NCBI RefSeq assembly: GCF_019175385.1
Contig: NC_083345.1
Span: 6,921,205 to 6,985,204 of the forward strand
Length of the DNA stretch: 64,000 nt
Direction: 5' to 3'
DNA from: Lycium barbarum
Lineage: Eukaryota; Streptophyta; Magnoliopsida; Solanales; Solanaceae
The notes beneath the pieces are model-generated. The model was not told the origin of the DNA, searched no databases, and saw only the letters and a program-made list of their open reading frames with translations. Numbering within the stretch: the stretch's first letter is position 1; every line of letters starts with the position of its first letter. Made by a program: the position numbers and the translations under genes. Below are positions 46,531 through 59,749 of this stretch, piece after piece.

Positions 46531-48335
46531 CTTCCAATATTTAAATGTTTTGTTTTGATTATGTGCAGCGAGGACACTGCAATGTTTATAGTTGGGGGTG
46601 GCACGTGGTAGCGCATTATATTTTGAAACTTGCTCAAAATTTTTGAAAATTTTGTTCTTTTGACATGTTGTGGATTAGTCACTCTTATTATTTTATTTTC
46701 TTTCTTAGCTTCTTTCATTAGTATTGTAAGTTTAGGTGTAGGTTCTCCTTTGAGGAAAAATGTGAAAACTCTTGGCTTGTTTGGTACTAATAGAGTTAGT
46801 CTCTTGCATGTGAAATTGAAATATGAATACCTCTCCAAATTGTTGTGAAAGTTAAAAAGCAAGGTGCATAGGAAAGAATGATCTTTGTAACAACTTTTTG
46901 GCTCATTTTGGCTCATTTTGTGACTCTTTACCTGCTGGTTGTGTTAACTTTGGATTATGAGATATTGCGCTAGTTGTTCTTGCTTGGGAAGTGAAATTGA
47001 TCCATCTTGACTAGTTCATATGCCATGTGTGTGAGTGTTTGTTGAATAATTCTTGTGTTTACTTTTATCATCTAGAACTTGCCCGGTTAGTCGTTCATTG
47101 CTAATTTTGATTATGTTGGTTGGAGAGATGACCTTGGGATATCTTTGTGATTTTTGAAAAAGCCTCTTTAGCCTTTCTAGCCTACCATTGCATAAATAAT
47201 ATCACTAGTAACCTCATTTGAGCTTATGACCTTTTCTTTGATTGCCCCATTACAAGCCTTTACCCTGTTCGATGAAAAGTCTCTCTTTTGAACCTTTCCC
47301 TCCTTGAACATGAAATTGTGAATTTGAGGCCAAAAGCCTAAGTTGGGGGTGTTAGTGTTGCTTGAGAGTGGTGAAGGTTGGTGTTGTGAAAAAATCAAAA
47401 GAAAAGAAGAAAATTTGAAAGTACAAAAAGGTTGCAAACTTTTTGTGCAAAAAAATGTATCTTTAAAAAAAAATAAAAAAATGCAGGTGGCATCACCTGC
47501 GACTCGCATTTCAGACATGCGATTCGCATGTGGGGTCGCAGGTCGTGCCAGTGTGTAAAAAAAAATAAAAAAATAAAAAAAATCTCTGTTTTGTTTTGAT
47601 TATGTGCAGTGAGGACACTGCAATATTTATAGTTGGGGGTGGAATGTGCTAGCACATTATATTTTGAAACTTTATAAAGGAAGTGTGAATAATTGGGGAA
47701 ACTAGTATGCAAAGGAAGGAGTGTTGTTTTGAAATGAAGAGGAAAGTGGACGAAAGGTTTTGTGTAGTGTTCAAGGAGGGCGTAGTCACTTGTATCCCAA
47801 ATACTTATCCTACCCTTCCCTAAGCCTACATTACAAGCTTAAAAAGTCCCTATGTGATCTCCAACTAAATGTTCTTGAGTTAGTGATGATTGAAAATAAG
47901 GGCAAGCTTATGGTGTGATATTTGTTAGCACTAGAATTTTTTTTGTTGAGTGTGAGTGACTTTGTGTAATTGTCCCTTGTGTTGTTGTTGTGAATACAGT
48001 GATTTTGGGACTTTCTTTCTTGTGAGGGCATATGGATTACGATAGATTGGTGATGTTGAAAAATTCAAAGTTGAGTCAACTGAGCATATCTAGTAAGCTA
48101 GTAGTTTTGAGTCACTTATTGAGACTTGAGTGTTGTTGCTTGATAATTTTATATCTCTATTGCATTCTTGAAATTGTATTTTGAAACGAGGGAGTTATTT
48201 CGTTGAAGCTTCACATGCTTGTAGCCTAATTATTGGTACCAACCAAAGTCATGTTTTTGTGGTTAAAATGGATCCTCATTGGGATTTTTGTTTTAGTTTG
48301 CTTGAGGACAAGCAAAGACTTTAAGTTGGGGGTAT

Positions 48336-49626
48336 TGATGAGTCGTCAAATTACGCGATATTCGACGCTAATTCCTTAAGCTTTTGTGACTCCTTAAGCA
48401 CTTTTGTTGTTACTTTTTGTGTTTTTATGTTGTTTTGTAGGAAAAGATACCCGGAGAGCATAACGGAGCAAAACGGACCAAAATAGAGCAAAACAAGCCA
48501 AGTAGCTTAAATGAGTGATCGGAAGAAACCAAGTGAAAAGAAAGTCAAAAAGAGGCCAAACTGGACCATTTTGCAAAACTGTCAAAACTGGACAGTTTTG
48601 CAAAAACGGGACAGATTTGCAAAACTGTCAAAAGTGGACAGTTTTGCAAAAAACGGGCAGAATTGCAAAAACAGAAATATGGGGGCAGATTTTGACATTT
48701 TTTGGACTTGGAAAAATTGGGGGGAGCTATAAAAGATAGGCTAGGGCAAAACATTATCATCTTTGGTCATTTTGCAAGTTTTGGAGGCTAGGGTTTTTCT
48801 ACAATATTGGAGGAGAAGATTGGAAGCACTTCAATGAGATATTTCTTAATCCTTTCTTCAATTCCTTGTTTTGTATTGCATATCTAAGTGTGTAGTATTT
48901 ATTCCACTACTTGAATCTTGATTGTGAAACTATTCTTGATTAAAGTTTGGATTGAAACTCTTGTTTTGCTTATGTATTGAATGATTTTTATTGCTATTGA
49001 AGTGGGTCTTTGTTGATTTAATTAATCTCATTCTTGAATGTTTCCAAAGGGAGTAGCTAACCCTAGGACTCACCCATTTACTTAGATTGAGCTTGGAAGA
49101 GGAAATCTAGGTTGGGAAAGATTAATTAACAAGAATTTGGGTCATTAAACTCATCTAATAACTTGAGCTCGGAAGAGGATAGTTACTTGAGGTTAAATTG
49201 ATTGTACCTAATATCACACTCTAAGGCTTGGAAAAGCTTAGAGTGAAATTCATTGATTTGGTTGGAAGACTTTCAATGAGATTTTAGATATCATTATCTA
49301 TCAACACAAATCCGCTCTTAGTTGTAAAATCGTAAAATACGTTGGATCGTTACTTGAGTGTAATCTCCTATTATCCATGCTTGTGGCCATTGATCATTTT
49401 ACTTGCTTTCTAGGTTAGTTTACATTTCCGCATTAGCTATAATCTTAATCAAAAACCCAAAATATCATTTATCGTTTGGCTTTAGTTTAGTTGGTGAAAG
49501 TTCCTTACTTTCTTAATCGCCTAGCATATTGTTCCCTGTGGGACCGACCCCGACTCATAGTTGGGTAAATATATTGCATACGACCGTGTACACTTTCTCT
49601 TTGAGGAGTGTATTTGGACGTTATCA
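48336..49626 (+). repeat. LTR3 of the triple-LTR element
   Basis: 1291 bp. Private changes: 'gagtcgtcaaatt' (others 'gagtcgtgaaatt') and 'attccactac' (others 'attccattac'). Followed directly by the TSD GGTGA. Confidence 0.95.
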
Positions 49627-49631
49627 GGTGA

Positions 49632-50406
49632 CAGGGCGGATCCGGTGTGCTAGCTAGCTACAGATTTATAGGAACCCAATAGTTTTGTTTATACTCTGTA
49701 TACGTATTAATATATTCATTAATAAATATTGTATTGGGAACGTGATTATTATATATTAACTTCAAGTTATTGTAGGAATCCATAAACTTCAAATCATCCT
49801 GGATCTGTCTTTGGGAGGTGAGCTCTAAGTGTATACACATAGATTATATATTGGTCTAGTAAGTGGCCATCAACAATATGAGTATGTAGCAGCCTCTTGG
49901 CACGAAGTGATTTAGAAAGATCCTTTCTTTGTTATCGATGGTAATCGGCTATGGTATCTATAGATTTGCTTCTTTTTCAACCAAATTGTAATTTTGTTTT
50001 GCTTCTTCCGATTGTCAAGCCTGGTTTTTTTGTTTTTGCTTTGGCAAAATGTGTTTGAAAGTGTTGACTTGGCAAATGGCAACGGTAGCAACTAGCAAGA
50101 AGTAAGAAGGTTGCATTGATTTTCCTTTAGTTTCCTATCCTATATATATGTCCAAAGACATGGATTCTTGGCTACAAAACAGAATTTGTTTTTTAGGAGT
50201 GGTAATACTATTATTTTTGTTATTCACTATTTAACTTCGGCAAAATTTGTTATAAAGTGTTGACTTGGCAATGCCACGTAGTAAGAAATAAGAACTAGGA
50301 AGATTGGATAGTTGCTCCTTAAATTTGTTAAAAATCCAATAACACGGATACTTGAGCACAAAACAGCATTTGTTAAAGAAGATTAGGATGAAAATCTATA
50401 TCTATA
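49632..50406. other. Intergenic with inverted copies of the CTNIP upstream sequence
   Basis: 50030-50180 read on the minus strand matches 34770-34890 upstream of the CTNIP gene: 'catgtctttgga', 'aactaaaggaaaatcaa', 'caaccttcttacttcttgct' and 'caagtcaacactt…aaacac'. A second, more diverged inverted copy lies at 50210-50370 ('aagtgttgacttggcaatgcc'). No CTNIP coding sequence follows on the minus strand. No other gene. Confidence 0.65.
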
Positions 50407-53400
50407 TCTATATATATAAAAAAGGAGAGGTACAAGCAATGTGGTTAAGCCAAGTGGCAAGCTAATAACAAGTCACTTGGCAATTTTAAGACAAAGTTAA
50501 TGAAGTTATGTAATAACATTAAATTAAATCTAAAGATAAATATTTTAAACTATAAAAATATCATCTAAATTTGATTAGTTATTATATTTGATTGAGATAA
50601 ATCTCTCAAAATCAAGTGTAGTTATCTCGAATGATATGGCTTTACTAAATTTACTAGAGATAAATCACCTAAAATCTTCTCTAACTTTACAAAATTCTAT
50701 ACTTTAGACTTCAAATTTAATTAGAAAATATAAGTGAATATTTCAACTATAGCCAATAAAACCTACGTTTTTGACTCTTTTTTATAGCACACGTTTTTGT
50801 CTCCTTTTTTACTTTGTTTTTTAACATTATGCTTATCCAAATCAACACAGTTGAAATTTTTGAATTTGAAATGATTGCAGTTTAGAGTTTTATCATTAAG
50901 GGTAATCAAGATATCACCACTTTTCAAAATACAACAAATTTCGAATAAGATAAGAATTACACATCTAAAGTGATCATAAATATTTCAGTAATATCAATAC
51001 TTACTGTGGTTCAAAATTGATAATTAAAGATATAGAGCAAGTTTAAAATATTGAATGTGAGGATAAATATTTTAAATCAAATAATAACAATAAGAAATTA
51101 GATATCGTCATATAAATGATAGATATTATTTAATATTTTAAATAATATTTATTTTGAGGTTAATGTAAATATTTGAAACTGAATTTGAATCTAATTAGAA
51201 ATATATTAGTATATGAATTTACAAATAAAAAAAAAGATAAAAAGATAAAATTTCAATTGGGCTTGAAAGATAAATTATTGAATATGGATAAGCTTGCTTC
51301 TTTCTTTCGTTTGAAGAGAAAGAAAAGAGAATAATAAGGAGGGAAAAAAAAGAAGATAAAGTTGCATTTTACGTACTATTTATTTCTTGACTACAACTAT
51401 TTTGCTTGCATCATAGTATTGAGATAATCTTTTATTTTAAATTTAATTTGAAGATATATTTTTTGAATCTGAAGATAAAGTTTTCATTTTAACTTGAAAA
51501 CTCTTTTTTGAATTTTAATATATATCTCTATGTTATCATTATCTCTCTCTCCTTCACCTATTTAATCCCCTATAAAATCTAAAGTAAAAGCCAACATTTA
51601 CAAAATCCAGTAAGTTATTCATTAGAAAGAATATGAGAATTTTATTTTTTATTGACTTATTGTTTTCATTATTTTATGAAGTTGTTTGGTTATGCTTCTG
51701 ATCATTCTTTTTTTGTTTTATGATATTCTCTTAATCATAGAGCTTGATTGTGATTTCTTTTTGGCCTATGAAGTTACAGTTTCTTTCTTTATTATTCATG
51801 TTTTTAGTTTACAAAATTTGTGTTACTTAAATTATTGTTGTTTTTAATGGTGCAATTTAACCTTTTTGTGTTAACCTTTTCTCGCTCTTCCTAGCTATAT
51901 GCAGCCATGCAGCAACTTCAAGTTTATTATCAATTATTTATATGACTGATAATAAATCTGCTACCTTTCTCTCCCTCTCTCTCTTTCTTCCTCTCTAAAT
52001 GATTTCCTCATCTTTTGAATGTTTTTTTTTAACTTTAATATTGCTCTATTTTCTATACTGAATTTTAAAAAATTGATATAGAGGTCCAAGGACACAACAA
52101 AAGGCAGCAAAGAGTACTTTTCTCTTTTGGCATGGGAGTTCTAACAAAGGAGATGAAACAAGCAACGAAAGAAAATGGTATCTTTTGATAAAGTTATTTT
52201 ATTCAAATTAATATTTCAATAAAGAGGTCAATACTATTGTTGTTGAATGTTAAAAACTTTTTATCGTTATTTTATATTAGTTATAAATATTTCAGATTGG
52301 ATATGATAAATTAGTTTTACTAAATCAGATGTAGTTTATATTAATATTTTATAAATTAAATACTTTTATATATGTTCATGGGATATGATGGAAGTGTTAG
52401 TTTTATTATATCCAAACGTCTAATGTTATTGCATCCGTGATATTAAATATTGTATTCTTGAATTAGAAAATAAAGTTTTAAAATTTAAAATGAAAGTTTA
52501 ATTTTTTTTTTCTGAAACAAAAATGCTAAATGGTTTTCATCAATTCTAAGAAACCTAGGGTATGAGTTTATTAGAAGATGGCATTTTCCCAAACCTATTT
52601 AATTCACATTTTGTTTTTTGGATTTTATTAAATTTAGTTTATATATATATACATAACTTTCTTACTTACTTTTAATGGAAAAAAAAACAGTGAATATATA
52701 AACAAAAGGATATGAGACAAGCAAAAAAAAAAGGTATCTTTTGATAGAGTTATTTTATTCAAATTAATATTTCAAAAAAGGTCAAATTGTTGTTGAATGT
52801 TAAAACCTTTTTTTATGTTTAATAGTTATTTTATATTAGTTATAAATATGTCAGATAGGATATGATAAATTAGTTATACTAAATCAAATGTAGTTATATT
52901 AGTATTTTATAAATTAAATATTTTTATATATGTTCATGGGATATGATGGAAGTGTTAGTTTTATTATATCAAAACGTCTAACGTAATTGCATTCGTGATA
53001 TGAAATATTGAATTAAAAAATAAAGTTTTAAAATTTAAAATGAAAGTTTAATTTTTTTTCTCCTGAAACAAATGCTAAATGTTTTTCATCAATCCAAAGA
53101 AACCTAGGGTATGGGTTTATTAGAAAATGACATTTTCCTGAACCTATTTAATTCCCCTTTTTGTTTTTTGGATTTTATTATATTTAGTTTATATATACAT
53201 AACTTTCTAACTTACATTTAAGGAAAAAACTTGTGAATAATAAATTTGGGAATATATAAACAACGAGTGTATTATCCGTTTATTACAGTAAGTACTTGGC
53301 TCTATACAAGACTAAAACCATATAGTTTTGAGTGACTGAAGCTTATTTACTGTCAGTGTCTAATCCAAGCCGAAATGACTGTCTCCAACATTGTCTAATC

Positions 53401-54707
53401 CAAAATGTTATAGCAGGTGGAATAATTTAGTGTTATTATATATAGGAAAAATGGTGTGGACTAGCCATTTTTAGGCATGTAAATTAAAAATAGTAGGAGT
53501 TTGTAAGTAATTGAGAAGTAATCATTTTCACAATTAAGTGACAAGATAATAACAATCATATGACAATGTCACTATAACAATTATATGGATTAATTCGTTT
53601 TTTATAAAGAAGGTACAAATAAAAAATAAAAGTAGGCTAAGATTTCTGTATAAAAGTACCGAAGGATAAGACTTAAGTATTAAAATTTATATTAGATTCT
53701 TTTTAACACGATCTATTAGATTCTCTTTATCTCTAACATGCTTGAATTAGATACGTGTGAGCATCAATTGGGCAAAAATTAAATTCTTATGTAAGTTTTA
53801 TATGCATATAAATATATTAGATAGAGATGTTCAGAAGTATTGAAGTGAGGATTTTAGATTAAAGATGGTGGGTAAAATATTAGAGGGTACGCTGTAAAGA
53901 TAAAATAGGTTGTCAACAAATTTTTAGAGAATTTTTACTTTCAAAGCACTTAAGGTGTATAATATCTTGATTTGAAATTATGAATAAAATTTGAAGAGCG
54001 TGTATTTTTTGGAGGAATATTCAGCTCTATTAAAGTTAGTAATTCTATATGAATCCTACATATATATTCATTTAATTTTGCTTTATTCAGTAATCGAATC
54101 ATAACATGCTTAAGTAATACGAATAAAAATTGTAATGGCAAAATATTAAATTCAAAGCATGTCAATACTTTTCTTTGGATGAATAAATAATAAAAGTAAA
54201 TCACCATCCCAAAATGCAGAAGAATACGGGCAACGTTTGAATTTTCTTTTACATTCAAATTTAATAACACGTTAGGTTGATAATTCAAGATAAGTCCTAC
54301 TTTATATATGGTATTTCCGTATAAATCATTAAAACTAGAAGCTTTTTTTTTTTTTAAAGATATAAATTGTCAGATATGGTGATTGAAGGTAGTGTACTCA
54401 TTAAGTTAGTTTTTATTTAAAAAAACATTCGCACTCAGTGTTTACACTAAATCATACTAATTTACTATGGTTAAGTTATAACTTAAAGAGAGAATGTGCT
54501 CAGTTTGACGTAAGCATTAGTGCAAATAAATTTTTACCATTTTTAATTCATCATCCTTTTGTTCTGGGATATATTGCGCATAGGAATCAATACAATTATA
54601 ATTTTATTAAAACAATAAAATTTGGTGTGCTCAACTGAGCAAGATAATAATTTGTATAATTAATTTCTTTTAGTCTCGACTGCGCATCGCGCGGGTACGA
54701 ATACTAG
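50407..54707 (+). mobile_element. Helitron-type element A (non-autonomous, 4.3 kb)
   Basis: 5' end TCTATATATATAAAAAAGG, then the shared 5' block 'gaggtacaagcaatgtggtt' 'aagccaagtggcaagc'. The 3' end has a hairpin (54680-54685 with 54689-54694, loop ATC, one G-T pair) followed by 'gtacgaatactag', ending CTAG at 54707. Inserted between A (50406) and T (54708), as expected for Helitrons. No Rep/helicase coding sequence was recognised. The interior is AT-rich and holds a ~557-bp tandem duplication. Confidence 0.8.
52173..53285. repeat. ~557-bp tandem duplication inside Helitron A
   Basis: Two units starting 'ggtatcttttgata' (52176 and 52733). They share in order 'attcaaattaatatttca', 'atgttcatgggatatgatgg', 'aagtgttagttttattatat' and 'gaaacctagggtatg'. 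About 5-8% different, so it is an older duplication within the element. Confidence 0.85.
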
Positions 54708-54709
54708 TA

Positions 54710-55026
54710 TCTATATATATAAAAAAGGAGAGGTACAAGCAATGTGATTAAGCCAAGTGACAAGCTAATAACAAGCCACTTGGCAATTTTAAGACAAAGT
54801 TAATGAGAATTAGGACAAAGGTTTTTATAATTATTATCAAATTCCTTAATTGATGAATTAATTTTATAACTGAAAATAAAGTTTTAATTTTTTAATATAA
54901 AGCTAGCATAATGACCTAAAACAACTACTCATCTTTATCATTAGCATAGTAATTTTAGGACTTTTCAAATTCAAACTATCTCTTTCAGTAAGCCAATTAA
55001 TGATATTTTATAAATCTATATCTATA
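54710..55026 (+). mobile_element. Helitron B, 5' fragment
   Basis: Starts 'tctatatatataaaaaagga' two bases after the CTAG end of element A and carries the same 5' block ('aagccaagtgacaagctaat'). After about 315 bp it is interrupted by the next Helitron start at 55027. Either C inserted into B or B lost its 3' portion. Confidence 0.7.
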
Positions 55027-58000
55027 TCTATATATATAAAATAGGAAAGGTATAAGCAATGTGGTTAAGCCAAGTGACAAGCTAATAACAAGCCACTTGG
55101 CAATTTTAGGACAAAGTTAATGAAAATTGTAATAATTTTTTTGAATTGTTTAATTTGAATTGAAAATATATGCAGATGTATTTGAATTTGAAAATATTAG
55201 ACATTTGGAGTAAAATTAGAATTCTATTAGTTTAAACTAAAACGCACGGCTGAAGACTTCTAAATGAGCTAAATGAACTACTATTATTGCCATAACTTAT
55301 CCTATCAAATATTATAAAATATATATGTATACAATTTTTTGAAGATTTTTTTTTTACTGCATTGCATTCTCCATTATTCTTTGATTTGAATTAAAAGATA
55401 ACTTTTTAAATATAACATTTTAAATCCTCCTACATTTATGATCACGATAACATCCGCTTCACTTAAACCATATATGCAAAAAACAAAAAAAGAGTTAATA
55501 ACTGCGGCTTATCAGAACTTATTTGAATAAAATTAAAAAAAATATTATGGGTTATAATGCAGGTGTATGTGCAAAAACTTTAATATATGTTTTAACAAAT
55601 AAATTAAGGTTTAACATTTAAATTTAAGCTATCCAAATCAAATTTCATTATAAGTGATAAGGTTCTATAATTTATCAATAATTTTTCATTTTGTACTTTT
55701 ATTTACTGAATTTGCAATTATTGTAAAGTTTTAAAATGAAACTAAAAGTTATCCAAATCAAATCTATATATCTACATTTATTCGTTTATATACCTATAAA
55801 TTTATTGACTATTATAAAACTGATTTTTGGAACTAACAAATGAATGAATAAAGCAAAGACTATTAGGGGAAGTTAAAAAAAAACAAGGATAAGGGTAATG
55901 ACGTCTCCATTTAGTATTAAAAAAATTGGATTTATCTCATCGGTTCCTAATATTTTTCTCAATTCAAATATATAAATTATAAGATAAGGATTTTTGGAAT
56001 CCTATCTAACAAATTGATATGATATTTGAATTTGAATTTAAATGAAATTTGAGTTGGAATGATGTTTCAATTTCTTAACCTCTTCTATATATACCAGACT
56101 TTTTCCTCCTCCAACTCTATTCGTGAATTAATTTTATATTTACTGCACTATTCATATTCTTCATTTCTCAGAAACCTAATCAATTTTAATGTTTTCATTT
56201 TTTTTTATATGCAGATGTGTGATGTACGTATAGTAGAAAAGGATGTTACAAAACCATTCTTTCTATCTGCTATATCCAGGCCTGAACTCAAGTACGTAAT
56301 ATTCTTCAATGTAATTATGGTTTTGTTCGTTGGATTTTTGATAAAAATGAATACATTCGATTACATAAAACAGAAAATCAATTTTTTATTAAAATAATTA
56401 ATTAGCCGAGTTGGCACTTTTTAAGGCTAAATTTTGTTACTGTTTTGAAATTATTATTTTTATTAACACTAAAATAATAATGTTTGTTCCAAATGTTTGT
56501 CTGATGTTTAATTTTCTTTATGGACAAACATTATTCAAATCTATTTGTGTAGTTTTTTACTTTAAATTTTGCTCTTCAAGAAGAAATATATACGGATCCA
56601 AAGATCTTTGTGATGGACGAAGATGTACAACGAATACTTTTTTTTTCCGATTCCATAGAAGATGATAATTGCATCTCTTATTTTTGTTTTTCAAAAGTGA
56701 ATATCATATTGTTTATAAGGTTAGATGCTCTCTCTCGCCTTAATTTCTATTCATTTATTATTATTTCTTAAAGCTTGCTCTACACTCATGTATTCATTGC
56801 ATATTTAATTTCTAACCAACTCTTTTTATTTTTGAACTTTTGTTTATTCTTTTTCTCTCTCCAGATTCTCAAGAAATTGTTGGATAAATATAATTCATAA
56901 AACATTTTCAATATGCTAATTCATTACTAAGGTTGATCCTTGGAGTCCAAGCATTAGCCTTTTATCATCTTTAATGTTCTTCATAAACTCAATAATAAAA
57001 TCACCAATTTAAGGAAAAGAAAACAATAAAGAATGTAACTTCAAAAAACAAATCTTAAGTCTTTGCCAATAGCCAATAAGAATTAAAGAATATTTCCTCT
57101 CAAAAAAATTTGGGCAGTGTGAGTAGGAAGTACTATAAAAGTAAAAGAAACATTGCATGTGAAATAGATAAGGAAATAAATTAAGACATTGGGATTAGAA
57201 ATTGCAATAATTTGATGATGAACATATAATAAAACTATTGTATTCTTTTAACCGTAGGTTCATTGATTTGGTTTTCACATTTACATTCCTTCTTTCTATA
57301 ATTTTTTTTACGGGAATGGACTTAACATTATTTGAAATTTCCAAGGTAAAGAAAAAAACAAAATAATAATAGGAAATTATACTTTTTTTTAATGTATATG
57401 ACAACGAACTTCAACATAATTTACATGTACAAATGCTTAAAGAATTATTACTAAAATTAATCAGTATATCTTATTTAAATATACCATGCTTATTTTTTAT
57501 TATGTATACAATTTAAAATGTGTAAATTCTAGGTTTTCTAATTACAAATTTTTATCAATTGCTTAAGAACCTTTTTTTTTTTTCTTATTCAATAGAATTG
57601 AAATATTTTTCTCCTTTACTATGTGGAGGAATATATGACAAGACATCTAATAAGTTTCAATAAAATATATTTATATATATGTGTATGGGTAATGATATTT
57701 AACCAAATGACTTATTAGAAAATCACATGGCAAGTTTTGCATAATCTTGACGGGCAATGGAATAACATGGAGTATAGTTAATTTTAAATTGAGTGAGTCT
57801 ATATTTTGAATTTGATTTGAACTATAAACTTTTTAAAATTGAGTATTGTTAGATTTTTATTTAATTGAAAGATAAAAAAGAATATTTTTAGTACATAGAG
57901 AAACTAAGATACGAGTAATAATTTGGAATGACTAAAGTACTAATATAAACTTTTTAAAAAAATTATTAATATTGATATGAAGGGTAAATAATTAAAAAAT

Positions 58001-58361
58001 AGAATCAAAGTTTTTCTTCTCTAACTTAAAATCTTATTAACGAGTTATCTTATATAACATTTGATTTAGATTTCACGTATAGGAGTATTAAAAATTGAAT
58101 TTATAAAGAAAAAATAAACGAATTAAGCAAAAATGTCAATTAAATATTGAAGCAATTAGATTTAATGTGATATTATAAATAAGATATGACTATTACTATA
58201 GTTTGTTGCAATCACGCATAACAATTAGAAATATCAATTAAAGACATGTTATAGGTAAATAATTCAGATGAAGACTTAACAATTATAGCTTTACATATAT
58301 AAACTTTGCTATGGTTAGTTCTTTTGACATCAACCGCGCATCGCGCGGGTACGGATACTAG
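55027..58361 (+). mobile_element. Helitron C (or B/C composite)
   Basis: 5' end 'tctatatatataaaatagga', 5' block 'aagcaatgtggttaagccaa'. 3' hairpin CCGCGC (58334-58339), loop ATC, GCGCGG (58343-58348), then 'gtacggata' and CTAG at 58358-58361, followed by T. The interior has a TATA-like segment 'cttctatatatacc' near 56080 and short open stretches (56059-56397, 56411-56665) without recognisable homology. Confidence 0.75.
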
Positions 58362-58480
58362 TATATAAAAAATGAGAGGTATAAACAATGTGGTTAAGCC
58401 AAGTGGCAAGCTAATAACAAGCCACTTGGCAATTTTAGGACAAAGTTAATAATAATTGTAATACGAGTGTTCAATTGATA
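58362..58480 (+). mobile_element. Helitron D, 5' end remnant
   Basis: Directly after the CTAG of element C: 'tatataaaaaatgagaggta' then 'aagccaagtggcaagctaat' and 'gccacttggcaattttagga', the family 5' block, with the initial TC lost. No matching 3' end was seen before the window end. Confidence 0.65.
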
Positions 58481-58849
58481 ATGGTGAGATAAAGTTTCAA
58501 ATTTGAATGAGAAGATAAATTCATTGAATTAGATTTGGTTAAATTTGAATTTGAATTCTGCATGATCATGGATTGCTTTGTCATTTTATAGTCAAAAATG
58601 AAGAATTCAAATCTTAAACGTACAATCATTTTCCTTTCGTTGGTATCATCCAAATTTGCTATAAAAAAAAAGTTAAAAAACCATATTTATCCGCATTTTT
58701 AAAGCTTTGTTAAGAAAGATTTCTTTATGAACCAAATTTCACATTTAATTAAAATATAATTAAAAAATAAAAATGTGTTAGACTTGTCCTTAACAATACC
58801 GTAATATTTTATCTTTTAATTATGTTTTAATTAATTGTAAAATTTGTGT

Positions 58850-59070
<221 letters not shown>

Positions 59071-59749
59071 TATGTTATAAAAACTTATTTGAATGAAAAG
59101 AAGATTTTTTTTTAGTGCACTAATAGTGTAACTTTACATATTTGTTTTTGCAATTTAATTAGTTGCTGTAACTTTTTACTTTTTGGAAACATCTAAATAA
59201 AGTTTTATATATGATTTTTACCTCTTAATGATGAAATATAATTGATTATATTGATCTGATTTGTACAAAAGTAATAGATGTAGCTATATAATTAAGACTC
59301 TCAAAATTAGTTAAGTGAAAATATAATATCAATATATTTTCCAGACATCCAATTGAAAGCAATAAGATTTCGTCAAATGAGTAATACCTTTTAGATTAGT
59401 GTAAAATATTTCGAAATGTAAAATAAAAAATAGCATATGAATCAGATCTGTTATTATAATGAACGAAAATGAGTTGTTTGTAAACGGATAAGTTTGATCT
59501 CCAATTTTCAATTGCTCCTTTTTATAATAATTTATTTTGTAGGATTATCTAGATAGAGATATCATTGTAGGATAAGGATAAATGGGATCTCCTATCTTTC
59601 AAATGTGCATTTTCTTTCAAAAAATATCTATTCTTAACAATTTAACAATTTATTAGTAACTGATAAAATTTTCGAATTTGAATGTAAAAGAAATTTGAGT
59701 TGGAATGAAGTTCTAACGTCTTAACCTCTTATATATATAGCCCTCCAAT

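Larger units (their letters stand above)
38077..49631 (+). mobile_element. Triple-LTR Athila-like non-autonomous retrotransposon, one insertion
   Basis: LTR1 38082-39372, internal 39373-43205, LTR2 43206-44496, internal 44497-48335, LTR3 48336-49626. Each LTR is exactly 1291 bp, TGATGAGTCG…ACGTTATCA. A single 5-bp TSD GGTGA occurs at 38077-38081 and 49627-49631, and no TSD exists around LTR2, so the tandem is one insertion with three LTRs. Each internal region begins with a primer binding site for tRNA-Asp and ends with 'cttgaggacaagcaaagact' 'ttaagttgggggta', the Athila-type polypurine end. There is no reverse transcriptase, integrase or protease, so it must move with help from an autonomous relative. 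By eye the LTRs differ at 3-4 sites pairwise (~0.25-0.3%). Confidence 0.95.

Noticed and set aside
56059..56665. Two short ORFs as a Helitron-encoded protein
   Set aside because: No Rep, helicase or RPA motif; composition follows the AT-rich background. A captured exon cannot be excluded.
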